Origin: Micrococcaceae bacterium
GTDB taxonomy: Bacteria; Actinomycetota; Actinomycetes; Actinomycetales; Micrococcaceae
Assembly (NCBI GenBank): GCA_025465475.1
Contig: JAODMR010000047.1
Location: 1-38,359, forward strand
Length of the DNA stretch: 38,359 nt
Direction of reading: 5' to 3'
Made by a program: the position numbers and the translations under genes. This document shows positions 16,180 to 23,818 of this stretch, one piece after another (position 1 is the first letter of the stretch; every line of letters begins with the position of its first letter). The notes under the pieces were generated by a model. The model was not told the DNA's origin, did not search any database, and was given only the letters and a program-made list of their open reading frames with translations.

Positions 16180-19170
16180 ATGAGCACATCAACGGCACTT
16201 CCCGAGTCGCTGGTCGGCTCCCTCACAGACCAGGGACTGGACGTTGACGGTTCCGATCGGCGTCGTTCCGAGTACTCCTACGACGCGTCCAACTACCGGG
16301 TCCGGCCCCTGGCTGTCGTCTTTCCACGCAACGCCGACGACGTCGTGACAGTAGTCCGGTTCTGCACCGCCGCGGCGGTCCCCCTGATCCCCCGCGGTGG
16401 CGGCACCTCGATGGCCGGCAACGCCGTGGGCACCGGGGTGGTGCTGGACTTTTCCCGGCACATGGACCGCATCCTGGCTGTCGATGAGGACTCCCGCACC
16501 GTCAGCGTCGAGCCGGGCGTCATCCTGAGCACTCTCTCAACCAACGCCGAGGCAACCACCCAGGGACGACTCACCTTCGCCCCGGACCCGTCCAGCCGCA
16601 ACCGCGCGACAGTGGGCGGTGCGCTCGGGAACGACGCCTGCGGGAATCACTCCGTCCGGCACGGCCGCACGTCGGACCATGTGCTGGAAATCGACCTCGT
16701 CACCGCCGACGGGCACCGCCTGACCGCCACCGGCTCCGGACTGCGGGCCACCCACGAGAATGACCACGCAGCCGTCGAAGCGGCGCGGCGGCTCAGCGCG
16801 TCCCTGGCGGGGCTGGTTGACCGGAACCGCGCGGCCTTCCGACTGGAGCTCGGTCGCATTCCCCGGCAGGTCTCCGGTTTCCACCTCGGCAACCTGCTGG
16901 GCGAGAACGGCTTTTCGGTGGCGCGGGCGCTGGTCGGGAGCGAGGGAACCTGCGCCGTCATCGTCGGTGCACGCATGCGGCTGGTGCCCAAGGCGCCCGC
17001 CGCCCTGCTGGTCTGCCTGGGCTACGCCGATGTGGTCGAGGCCGCGCGCGACATCGACACCATTCTTGCCTACTCCCCTGCGGCCATCGAAGGCGTGGAC
17101 GAAGCCATTGTGGACACCATGCGGTGGCGCCGGGGATCCGGCGCTGTCACCGGACTGCCGGTGGGCGGCGCCTTTCTGTTCGTGGACCTCGACGGCGAGA
17201 ACCGGGCCGACGTGGCCGCGCAGGCCACCCAACTCATCCATGACCTGCGCGGCAACGGACGCCTGCTGGACGGCCGCGCCGTTCCGGATCCCGCGCAGCG
17301 TGCCTCCCTCTGGCGGGTACGGGAGGACGGGGCTGGACTTGCGGCCCGGCTGCGGACCGGTGGAGAGTCCTGGGCCGGGTGGGAGGACTCGGCCGTTGCC
17401 CCCAGCGACCTGGCGGACTACCTGGCCGACTTCCGGGCCCTTCTGGACCGGCATGGCCTCGCCGGTGTGATGTATGGCCACTTCGGCGCCGGCTGCATGC
17501 ACATCAGAATCACTTTCGACCTGCGCAGCGACGAGGGCCGCCACGTAATGGACGCCTTCACCAAGGACGCGGCCCGGCTCGTTGTCCGGCACGGCGGCTC
17601 GCTCTCGGGTGAGCACGGTGACGGCAGGGCCCGCTCCGCACTGCTCCCCCTGATGTACAGCAACGAGATGATGCAGGCCTTCGCCGAGTTCAAGGCGATC
17701 TGGGATCCGGCCGGCGTCCTGAACCCGGGGCAGATCGTAGACCCGGCGCCCATCACGGCAGACCTGGCGCTCTCCGGGGTTCCACAGCGCCAATGGCGAA
17801 CCAGTTTTGAGCTGCGGGCCCACGCCACGAAGGCCGGGGCACCGCAACCCGACGCTTTCGTCAGTGCGGTCCAGGGCTGCATCGGCGTCGGACGGTGCCG
17901 TTCCGACAGCGGCGGGGTCATGTGCCCGAGCTATCGCGCCACCCGGGACGAGAAGGACTCCACCCGGGGCAGGGCCCGCGTGCTGCAGGACATGGTCCGG
18001 GGAGCCGCAACGCCCGAGAAGGGCTGGAAGTCCGAAGCGGTGCGGGAGGTACTGGACCTTTGCCTGTCCTGCAAGGCCTGCTCCTCGGATTGCCCCGTCG
18101 GAGTGGACATGGCCACGTATAAGTCCGAATTCTTCAGCCATTACTACGAGGGCAGGTTCAGGCCCCTGTCGCACTACTCCCTCGGCTGGCTCCCCCGTTG
18201 GCTCGCGGTCACCGGCCGGCTGGCTCCGGTGGTGAACGCCCTCCTGCGCAGCCCGGCCGGCCGGTTGGTCGCCGCCGCGGGTGGCCTGACCACCAAGCGG
18301 AAGCTGCCGGACTTCGCGTCGGCACGCGCGTGGAAGCGGGAACTGCATGCTGCCACGCGTCCGGGCACCGACGCGGTTGCCGCCGGGACGGACAGGGGAA
18401 CAGGTGCCGTCGGGACCGACAGCCCGATCCTGTTCGTGGACACTTTCACCCGTGGTTTCCGGCCACAAGTCGCGGGCGCGGCCGCCCGCGTGCTGCAGGC
18501 CGTCACGGCCGGGGACGGGACGCCCGCTGCGCCCCTGACCTGCAGTTCCACCGCCTGCTGTGGCCTGACGTGGATCTCCACGGGCCAACTGGGCACTGCC
18601 CGCAAGGTCCTGGCCCGCACGGCGGCGGCCCTGGACGACGGGACGGAACGGCCAATCGTCGTCATCGAACCCAGTTGTGCTGCCGCGCTGCGCAAGGACC
18701 TTCCGGAGCTGGTGCCGACCGAGCAGGCGCGGCGGGTGGCGCACAGGGTCCGCAGCTTTGCCGCGTACCTCACGGAGCAGGTGCAGGCCGGCTGGAACCC
18801 GGATTGGCGGGACGGCCCTCCCGCGTCCGTGACCGTCCAGACGCATTGCCATGAGTACTCCGTTTTTGGTGCCGGTATCCAGAAGCAAGCCCTGACCTCA
18901 CTGGGCGTCGCCTCCGTTCGGGAAGCCACGGGTTGCTGTGGCGTCGCGGGCAACTTCGGCTTTGAGGCCGACCACTACGAGGTAAGCATGCAGGTCGCCG
19001 AGCAGGCGCTGATCCCGGCTTTGGAGGCCACAGTTCCGGGCGAGCCCGTCCTGACCGACGGCTTCAGCTGCCTCATGCAGGTACAACACCTCGACCCCGA
19101 CCGGCCGGGCCTGCATCTGGCCGAACTGCTTGATCAGCACCTGGTGGCAGGCAAGCCGACGGAATCCTGA
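16180..19170 (+). CDS. FAD-binding and (Fe-S)-binding oxidoreductase (YdiJ/D-2-hydroxyacid dehydrogenase type)
   Basis: Large fusion protein of 996 aa. Residues about 1-540 are a GlcD-like flavin domain with PRGGGTSMAGNAVG, TVGGALGNDACGNHSVRHGRTSDHVL and ALVGSEGTCAVI, plus metal-site segments YGHFGAGCMHI and LSGEHGDGRARS. Residues about 560-650 carry two ferredoxin-type clusters: CIGVGRC...CPS, then CLSCKACSSDCPVG. The C-terminal part is a GlpC/heterodisulfide-reductase-like CCG region with TACCGLTW, EPSCAAAL, THCHEYS and ATGCCGVAGNFG. This order matches the D-2-hydroxyglutarate/D-lactate dehydrogenase fusion family, which passes electrons to the respiratory chain. An Ala/Thr/Gly-rich insert lies near residues 725-745. 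It follows the dehydratase gene by 82 bases. The substrate is unknown. Confidence 0.92.
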   Translation: MSTSTALPESLVGSLTDQGLDVDGSDRRRSEYSYDASNYRVRPLAVVFPRNADDVVTVVRFCTAAAVPLIPRGGGTSMAGNAVGTGVVLDFSRHMDRILAVDEDSRTVSVEPGVILSTLSTNAEATTQGRLTFAPDPSSRNRATVGGALGNDACGNHSVRHGRTSDHVLEIDLVTADGHRLTATGSGLRATHENDHAAVEAARRLSASLAGLVDRNRAAFRLELGRIPRQVSGFHLGNLLGENGFSVARALVGSEGTCAVIVGARMRLVPKAPAALLVCLGYADVVEAARDIDTILAYSPAAIEGVDEAIVDTMRWRRGSGAVTGLPVGGAFLFVDLDGENRADVAAQATQLIHDLRGNGRLLDGRAVPDPAQRASLWRVREDGAGLAARLRTGGESWAGWEDSAVAPSDLADYLADFRALLDRHGLAGVMYGHFGAGCMHIRITFDLRSDEGRHVMDAFTKDAARLVVRHGGSLSGEHGDGRARSALLPLMYSNEMMQAFAEFKAIWDPAGVLNPGQIVDPAPITADLALSGVPQRQWRTSFELRAHATKAGAPQPDAFVSAVQGCIGVGRCRSDSGGVMCPSYRATRDEKDSTRGRARVLQDMVRGAATPEKGWKSEAVREVLDLCLSCKACSSDCPVGVDMATYKSEFFSHYYEGRFRPLSHYSLGWLPRWLAVTGRLAPVVNALLRSPAGRLVAAAGGLTTKRKLPDFASARAWKRELHAATRPGTDAVAAGTDRGTGAVGTDSPILFVDTFTRGFRPQVAGAAARVLQAVTAGDGTPAAPLTCSSTACCGLTWISTGQLGTARKVLARTAAALDDGTERPIVVIEPSCAAALRKDLPELVPTEQARRVAHRVRSFAAYLTEQVQAGWNPDWRDGPPASVTVQTHCHEYSVFGAGIQKQALTSLGVASVREATGCCGVAGNFGFEADHYEVSMQVAEQALIPALEATVPGEPVLTDGFSCLMQVQHLDPDRPGLHLAELLDQHLVAGKPTES

Positions 19171-19183
19171 GGCCACTATCCCG

Positions 19184-19231
19184 CCGACGTTTTAAGGACG
19201 CCCAGACCGGTCGGACGCCCTTGAACGTCGG
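19184..19231. terminator. Long imperfect palindrome, probable bidirectional terminator
   Basis: CCGACGTT (19184-19191) and AACGTCGG (19224-19231) are perfect 8-bp outer arms. AAGG/CCTT pair inside them, and the self-complementary GACCGGTC (19205-19212) is at the centre. The element lies between two convergent genes, the FAD/Fe-S dehydrogenase and soxR, where a two-way terminator is expected. T-runs are short. Confidence 0.55.
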
Positions 19232-19307
19232 CGCTGCTGTGCTCACGCCCAGACCGGTCGGGGCGCCTCAGACGTCGGCGCCGCTGTGCGCCCGCCCGGA
19301 CCGATCG
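19199..19307. repeat. Tandem 47-bp repeat running into the 3' end of soxR
   Basis: Two 47-bp units (19199-19245 and 19246-19292) share 37 of 47 positions, including an identical first 16 bases starting CGCCCAGACCGGTCGG. A third partial unit begins at 19293 (13 of 15 positions matching unit two). Units two and three contain the last codons and stop of soxR, so unit one looks like a duplicated, untranslated soxR tail. Confidence 0.7.
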
Positions 19308-19708
19308 CCGGGATTAACGAAGCCGCACTCATCCAGTGACAGGCAGCCGCAGCTGATGCAGCCGCCCAAACGGTCGCGGAGGTTCTGCAGATGGGCCAAT
19401 CGCCGGTCAATGTCCGTGCGCCATGCCTCCGAGAGGCGCAGCCAGTCTTCCGTCCCGGGCACGCTGTCCTGGGGCAGTTCATCGAAAGCCCGGGAGACCG
19501 CTGTCAGTGGAATGCCGGCACTCTGGGCAGCCCGGACGACGGCGACACGCCGAAGCATCGACCGGTCATAACGCCGCTGGTTCCCCGGCGTCCTCCGGCT
19601 GGCAATCAGCCCCCGCTTTTCGTAGAAGTGCAACGTGGATACCGGCACGCCACTTCGAGCAGCCATCTGCCCGACACTCAGCCACGGTTCAGGCCTGTCC
19701 GCGTCCAT
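19268..19708 (-). CDS. soxR: Redox-sensitive MerR-family activator SoxR
   Basis: [2Fe-2S] redox-sensing activator, 146 aa. The N-terminal MerR helix-turn-helix is SVGQMAARSGVPVSTLHFYEKRGLI (residues 11-35), followed by RRTPGNQRRYDRSMLRRV, the usual wing. A dimerisation coiled coil precedes the diagnostic cluster CISCGCLSLDEC, with Cys117, 120, 122 and 128 in C-x2-C-x-C-x5-C spacing, then GFVNPGD as in enterobacterial SoxR. The ATG at 19708 is chosen over the GTG six bases upstream because AGGG is better spaced. It is transcribed divergently from a flavin reductase gene whose promoter carries a SoxR box. Outside enterics, SoxR typically responds to redox-cycling compounds rather than controlling soxS; that role fits here. 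Confidence 0.95.
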   Translation of the reverse strand: MDADRPEPWLSVGQMAARSGVPVSTLHFYEKRGLIASRRTPGNQRRYDRSMLRRVAVVRAAQSAGIPLTAVSRAFDELPQDSVPGTEDWLRLSEAWRTDIDRRLAHLQNLRDRLGGCISCGCLSLDECGFVNPGDRSGRAHSGADV

Positions 19709-19735
19709 TTCCACCCTGCCTTTGCCATCCCCAAT

Positions 19736-19766
19736 TTGACCTCAACCTTAGTTGAGGTTTTACGGT
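19736..19766 (+). promoter_or_regulatory. SoxR box inside a 19-bp-spacer promoter
   Basis: ACCTCAAC (19739-19746) and GTTGAGGT (19751-19758) form a perfect inverted repeat around CTTA, nearly identical to the classic CCTCAAG-N4-CTTGAGG SoxR box. A -35 TTGACC (19736-19741) and a poor -10 TACGGT (19761-19766) are exactly 19 bases apart. This over-long spacer is the one MerR-family activators correct by DNA distortion. The promoter points at the flavin reductase gene. Confidence 0.85.
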
Positions 19767-19802
19767 GGGAGCAACGGCACTTCCGATTGATTGGACCAGG
19801 TA

Positions 19803-20327
19803 ATGACTTTCCCAGGCACTGTGGCGGACCCGGCGCTCGCGTCGGCGTTCAAAAACGTCTTCCGGCGGCAGCCGGCCGGGGTAGCCATCATTACCGCCAG
19901 CGGGCCCTCCGGACCGGTGGGGCTGACGGCGTCGTCGGTTAGTTCAGTGTCAGCGGAACCGCCTGTGCTGGTGTTCTCCCTGTCCGCGGCGAGCGGCTCA
20001 GCCGCGACCATCGCCGGTGCCGACAGCTTTGTGGTGCACCTGCTGGACAGCAACGACCTGGAGGCGGCGCGCCGATTTGCCCGGCCAGGGTCCAACCGTT
20101 TCAACGGAGACATCCCCTGGGAACTACTGCCCACCGGGGAACCGCTGCTGACAGGGGTCACCCGCTGGCTGCGGTGCCGGCCGCTGGAACAGGCTACGGT
20201 CGGGGGCTCCACCGTGGTGATCGCCTCCGTGCTCGATATCCACGGGGAAGAGTCATCCCATCCAGGTCTGGTGTACACGGACCGGACGTTTCATTGGATC
20301 GATACCGGCACGGCCCTTCCCCAGTAG
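19803..20327 (+). CDS. Flavin reductase family protein (FMN-binding, DIM6/NTAB type)
   Basis: Predicted NAD(P)H:flavin oxidoreductase, 174 aa, cytoplasmic. The family pattern is evident: FRRQPAGVAIITASGPSGPVGLTASSVSSVSAEPPVLVFSLS at the N-terminus (FMN-phosphate and isoalloxazine binding), FVVHLLDSNDLEAARRFA in the middle, and the C-terminal ADV/SVLDIHGEES...PGLVYTDRTFHWI. ATG 19803 is chosen; an in-frame TTG four codons earlier is possible. It is controlled by the SoxR box upstream, so expression should rise when SoxR is oxidised. Such reductases supply reduced FMN to two-component monooxygenases; no partner monooxygenase is in this window. It converges with the ThDP enzyme gene, with 21 bases between. 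Confidence 0.9.
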   Translation: MTFPGTVADPALASAFKNVFRRQPAGVAIITASGPSGPVGLTASSVSSVSAEPPVLVFSLSAASGSAATIAGADSFVVHLLDSNDLEAARRFARPGSNRFNGDIPWELLPTGEPLLTGVTRWLRCRPLEQATVGGSTVVIASVLDIHGEESSHPGLVYTDRTFHWIDTGTALPQ

Positions 20328-20348
20328 CCGCGCACTGCCCCAGCCCGA

Positions 20349-22154
20349 CTAGGACCTGCCGGAACCGAACAGGCGCTCCTCCTGCTCGGCGTATGTGTCC
20401 AACAGCTGGCGCGCATGTTCCCCGCCCGGCCCCTGCTGCGCCAGGCCCTGGCGCATCGACTCCAGCTTGGCCGCGCCAGCGGGAAACGGAGGCAGCAGTG
20501 GAACGTCCGGATCGGAAGCTACCTCCAGGACAACGGGCCGGTCGGATGACAGGGCCAGGGCCCAGGCCGCCGGGAGGCCCCCGGGCTCGGTGACCTCGAG
20601 CCCCCTCAGGCCCAAAAGGTCGGCGTACTTCGAGTACGGAAAGTTTGGCAGCTCCTGACTTGGCTGGAAGCGGGGGTCGCCCTCCATCTCATGCTGTTCC
20701 CAGCTCACCTCGGCCAGATCCCGGTTATTGAGCACACAGACGACGAACCGGGGATCCTCCCACTTTCGCCAGAGCCGCGATACGGTGATGAGCTCGGCCA
20801 CACCGGCCATCTGCATGGCACCGTCACCGGAAAGCACCACCACCGGCCGCTGCGGAGCCATCAGTTTTGCTGCCAGCCCGTAGGGAACGCCGCAGCCCAT
20901 GCTGGCCAGGGTGCTGGACAGGTGCGCGGGAACTCCCCTCGGCAGGCGCAGCTGGCGTGCGTACCAGTACACGCTGCTGCCGACGTCGACCGCCACCTGC
21001 GCATCGGCCGGAAGGTGCCCGCCCATTTCCTGCACCACGAGCTCCGGGTTTACGCCGTGCACGGGGGTTGCGGCCCGCTCGCGGGCCAGGTCCCGGCCCG
21101 CCCTGACTCGATCCTCCACCTGCTGAATCCAGTTGCCGGGTTCGCGGACGGGCAACAGGTCCAACAGCGCGTCAAGGGTTTCCGCCGCATCACCGACCAG
21201 GCCGACCTCGATGGGGTACCGGTTGCCGATGTTGCGTCCGTCCAGGTCGATCTGCACGGCACGGGCCGCTCCGGGAGGCGGATAAAACTCGGTCCAGGGA
21301 TCATTGGATCCCACGATCAGCAGCGTGTCGCAGGACCCGAGCAGGAAGCCGCTCGCGGGCGTGCCGAGATGGCCCATCACGCCGCAGGCGAACGGCAGGG
21401 ACTCGTCCACGTAGGGCTTTCCGAGCAGGCTGGTTGCGATGCCGGCACCCAGCCGGCGGGCGAGGTCCACCACCTGCTGCTGGGCCTGCCGTGCCCCCTG
21501 ACCGACCAGGAGTGCGACCCGTGAACCGTCCTGCAGCAGGCTTACCGCCGCCTGCAGATCGTCCGGCTGCGGCAGGACGCGGGGGCGGTTCCACTGCGGT
21601 GCCGTGACCACGACGCCGTGCTCCTGGGTCGGCTCGGGGGCGGGTTCCTGTTGCAGGTCGTGGGGAACGATGACGACGCAGGGCGAACGGGTAGCCAGCG
21701 CGGTTCGGAAGGCGCGGTCCAGCGCCATGGGTACCTGCTCGGGGGTGGAGACCTGCTGGCAGAACTGGGCGGCCACGTCGTGAAACAGGGTGGGCAGGTC
21801 GATCTCCTGCTGATACTGGGAACCCAGGACCGTGCGCTCCTGCTGCCCCACGATGGCCACTACGGGAACGCTGTCCAGCTTGGCGTCATAGAGTCCGTTC
21901 AGCAGATGCACCGCACCCGGACCCTGGGTGGCCGTGACCACCCCCACTCCTCCTCCATACTTGGCGTGGGCCACGGCCATGAAGGCGGCGTTTTCCTCAT
22001 GCCGTGCCTGAACGAATTCGGGTCTGTTTCCGGCACGTCGCAGGGCTCCCAGGAAGGTATTGATTCCGTCCCCGCTGTAACCGAAAATCCGTTCCACACC
22101 CCAGAGGCGGAGGCGCTCCACCATGGAGTCGGCCACCAACTGCTGTTCACTCAT
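20349..22154 (-). CDS. Thiamine pyrophosphate-requiring enzyme (acetolactate synthase/pyruvate oxidase family)
   Basis: ThDP-dependent enzyme, 601 aa, with the full three-domain POX/ALS layout. The N-terminal PYR domain has FGYSGDGINTFLGALRR and the cofactor-activating Glu in ARHEENAAF (Glu53). The central domain carries LLVGQGARQ and TLLIVGSNDPWTEFYPPPGAARAVQIDLD. The C-terminal PP domain has the metal motif starting GDGAMQMAGVAELITVSRL and ending at LNNRDLAEVSWE. ATG 22154 follows GAGGAG. Residues resemble proteins annotated as pyruvate oxidase-like or ThDP-requiring protein in actinobacteria. It lacks the long membrane-binding tail of E. coli PoxB, and no regulatory small subunit is adjacent, so anabolic acetolactate synthase is unlikely. 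The substrate is unproven. Confidence 0.88.
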   Translation of the reverse strand: MSEQQLVADSMVERLRLWGVERIFGYSGDGINTFLGALRRAGNRPEFVQARHEENAAFMAVAHAKYGGGVGVVTATQGPGAVHLLNGLYDAKLDSVPVVAIVGQQERTVLGSQYQQEIDLPTLFHDVAAQFCQQVSTPEQVPMALDRAFRTALATRSPCVVIVPHDLQQEPAPEPTQEHGVVVTAPQWNRPRVLPQPDDLQAAVSLLQDGSRVALLVGQGARQAQQQVVDLARRLGAGIATSLLGKPYVDESLPFACGVMGHLGTPASGFLLGSCDTLLIVGSNDPWTEFYPPPGAARAVQIDLDGRNIGNRYPIEVGLVGDAAETLDALLDLLPVREPGNWIQQVEDRVRAGRDLARERAATPVHGVNPELVVQEMGGHLPADAQVAVDVGSSVYWYARQLRLPRGVPAHLSSTLASMGCGVPYGLAAKLMAPQRPVVVLSGDGAMQMAGVAELITVSRLWRKWEDPRFVVCVLNNRDLAEVSWEQHEMEGDPRFQPSQELPNFPYSKYADLLGLRGLEVTEPGGLPAAWALALSSDRPVVLEVASDPDVPLLPPFPAGAAKLESMRQGLAQQGPGGEHARQLLDTYAEQEERLFGSGRS

Positions 22155-22289
22155 TACCGCTCCTCACCGATCCCGCCTACGGGCTCTGTCCTCAGCCTCA
22201 CTCAGCACAGCGGCGGGCACAAGCGGCTGCGCACCTCAATTGGTGTGACGGCAGCGATTTGCGGCCAACGTCAGCCCGTCGCCTCCTCC
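22155..22289. other. Non-coding upstream region of the ThDP enzyme gene
   Basis: First part of a 362-base gene-free stretch (22155-22516). It should hold the promoter of the ThDP enzyme gene, but I see no convincing -35/-10 pair. The rest of the stretch is occupied by the inverted and tandem repeats described separately. Confidence 0.4.
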
Positions 22290-22399
22290 CCGCAGAGTGT
22301 CGAGATAAGCACCGCCACACTACGTTTCTGCGACGCAATAGCGCGGAGAAGGGAGTTGTTGGGACCATTCGGCTTGGTGCTTATCTCGACACTCGGCGG
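22290..22399. repeat. 24-bp inverted repeat flanking a 62-bp unique core
   Basis: 22290-22313 and the reverse complement of 22376-22399 match at 23 of 24 positions, including an uninterrupted 17-bp match GTGTCGAGATAAGCACC. The enclosed 62 bases show no ORF. The layout resembles small non-autonomous mobile or REP-like elements, but no target duplication is evident. Confidence 0.75.
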
Positions 22400-22514
22400 T
22401 GTTGCGGGGCCGCGGGGAGTTATGGAGGGGTGTTGATGTCGACACTCGGCGGTGTTGCGGGGCCGCGGGAGTTACGGAGGGGTGCTTAGCTCGACACTCG
22501 GCGGTGTTGCGGGG
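22376..22514. repeat. Three tandem copies of a 52-53-bp intergenic repeat
   Basis: An identical 24-bp core beginning TCGACACTCGGCGGTG occurs at 22386-22409, 22439-22462 and 22491-22514, with periods 53 and 52. Between cores lie similar GC-rich segments (CCGCGGGGAGTTATGGAGGGG and a one-base-shorter variant), and each core is preceded by TGCTTATC-like, TTGATG-like or TGCTTAGC-like sequence. The last copy ends just before the stop codon of the small membrane-protein gene. Confidence 0.85.
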
Positions 22515-22516
22515 TA

Positions 22517-22792
22517 TCAGAGCAGGGAGCGGCGCCGGGAACGGACTCGGCGGACAATATCGGTGACCGCGAAAAAGCATGCCGCGCCGGAGCCTGCTAC
22601 GAGAAACAGCATCAGGTACAGCCAGCCCAGTGTGACCACGGCGGAATGCGGGGCGCGAAGCACGGTAAGCCCGCCGAACAGCCCCACCAGCCAGAACGCG
22701 GCCACTGCCACCAGCGTGACCACGGCCGGCACATACTGTCGCCGCACAGGCTCGTCGAGCCATTCCCGCAGCCTCCCAAAAAATCCCCACAC
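22517..22792 (-). CDS. Small two-helix membrane protein, hypothetical
   Basis: Protein of about 91 aa from GTG 22792, starting VWGFFGRLREWLDEPVRR (read as Met initiator). Two hydrophobic helices follow: YVPAVVTLVAVAAFWLVGLF, and after a GGLTVLRAPHSAVVT loop, GWLYLMLFLVAGSGAACFFA. The tail RRVRSRRRSLL is strongly basic, favouring a cytoplasmic C-terminus and N-terminus. The open frame extends further upstream but into low-quality, repeat-bearing sequence. GTG 22792 has a -10-like CATACT about seven bases upstream and no ribosome site, so a leaderless start is plausible. It ends at the edge of the tandem repeat. I do not recognise the family, and the function is unknown. Confidence 0.6.
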   Translation of the reverse strand: MWGFFGRLREWLDEPVRRQYVPAVVTLVAVAAFWLVGLFGGLTVLRAPHSAVVTLGWLYLMLFLVAGSGAACFFAVTDIVRRVRSRRRSLL

Positions 22793-22884
22793 GAGACAAG
22801 TATGCAAGCCCAACCGGCGGGAATCCGGGACCCCGGCTTGTGTCGCGGACCGTCTTTCTCCCAATGCTTTCCGCCGGTGCTTGA

Positions 22885-22954
22885 GTCCGGGGCTGCAACG
22901 CAGCCAGTGGACCGATGCTTGGATCCAGTCGGCTGTCCGGGGCCACAACGCAGC
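22885..22954. repeat. Short direct repeat, period 50
   Basis: 22885-22904 (GTCCGGGGCTGCAACGCAGC) recurs at 22935-22954 with two mismatches. The copies lie in the 177-base gap between the SRAP gene and the small membrane-protein gene, about 370 bases from the 52-53-bp tandem repeats, and are unrelated to them in sequence. Confidence 0.55.
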
Positions 22955-22969
22955 AGACTCCCCAGTGGT

Positions 22970-23701
22970 TCAACCCAGAAGGGTGCCCTGCACGGGGGGC
23001 TCGGCGGGTTCGATCAGTTCCGGACCGTTGTTCCGCACCGAATTCACCCTGCCACTGACCACACGTGGAACCAGGACCGGCTCCGGCATGGCATCGAGGA
23101 GTTGCTGGACGTCCTGCCGTTCCAGCGTCTCCACCGCCAACCAGTCGTCGTACAGGTCAGGGGGGACGATGAGCGGGGTCCTGTCGTGGATGTGTCCCAG
23201 CGCATCGGTGGCGGTGGTGGTGATGATGGTGCAACTCATCAGCCACTTGTTGGGATCGTCCTCAGGAAGCGTGGGATCGGGCCAGAACTCGTAAAGACCG
23301 GCAAAGGCGATCAGCGAGTCGTCCGCGGCGTGCAGGTAGGTGGGAATTTTTCCGTCGGCCGTTTTCTGCCATTCGTAATACCCCTCCCCCGGAACCAGGG
23401 CCCGGTGCTTCAGCGCAGCCTTCCGGAAGGCAGGTTTTTCCAGGATCGTTTCCACCCGTGCGTTGATCATGCGGGAACCGATCTTCGGATCCTTCGCCCA
23501 GGCCGGAACCAGGCCCCACTTGGCCGTGGCCAATTGCCTGCCGGGCTCGATATCGTGCCGGTGCCGCTCGGTGACGATCCGGACGTTGTCTGTCGGTGCC
23601 ACGTTCCACGACGGGCCCGGCTCCTCGCCCACGGTCTCAGTAATCCCGAATCCCGCCACCAGATCGGAGGTGGCCTTGGCCATCACGTATCGCCCACACA
23701 T
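22970..23701 (-). CDS. SOS response-associated peptidase family protein (SRAP, YedK/HMCES)
   Basis: DNA-protein crosslinking protein that shields abasic sites in single-stranded DNA, 243 aa. The start is fixed by the family: after Met removal, Cys2 in MCGRYVM must be the N-terminal residue that forms the thiazolidine link. Other active-site elements are SWNVAPTDNVRIV (Asn), AKWGLVPAWAKD, the NARVETI segment, the catalytic Glu in GYYEWQK and His in GHIHDRTPLIV. The longer in-frame start at 23740 would bury the Cys and is rejected. The ribosome site is weak. The neighbours (small membrane protein, epimerase-type enzyme) give no functional link; it is probably monocistronic or paired with the membrane protein. 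Confidence 0.93.
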   Translation of the reverse strand: MCGRYVMAKATSDLVAGFGITETVGEEPGPSWNVAPTDNVRIVTERHRHDIEPGRQLATAKWGLVPAWAKDPKIGSRMINARVETILEKPAFRKAALKHRALVPGEGYYEWQKTADGKIPTYLHAADDSLIAFAGLYEFWPDPTLPEDDPNKWLMSCTIITTTATDALGHIHDRTPLIVPPDLYDDWLAVETLERQDVQQLLDAMPEPVLVPRVVSGRVNSVRNNGPELIEPAEPPVQGTLLG

Positions 23702-23818
23702 ACGCTCATTCTGCATCACCGCCGTCGCGCCCCGCACCACACCCGTCGCGCCCCTAGACCAGACCGCCGTCGCCCCGGCACTGCGGGACGACGGCGGCAG
23801 GAAGGGTGCCGGTGCTGC

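Noticed and set aside
16537-18888. 783-aa open frame on the minus strand
   Set aside because: It is antisense to the complete FAD/Fe-S dehydrogenase, has no ribosome site or recognisable domain, and arises from the high GC content.
22376-22514. CRISPR-like array
   Set aside because: There are only three units, and the segments between cores are near-identical, not unique spacers. No cas gene lies nearby.
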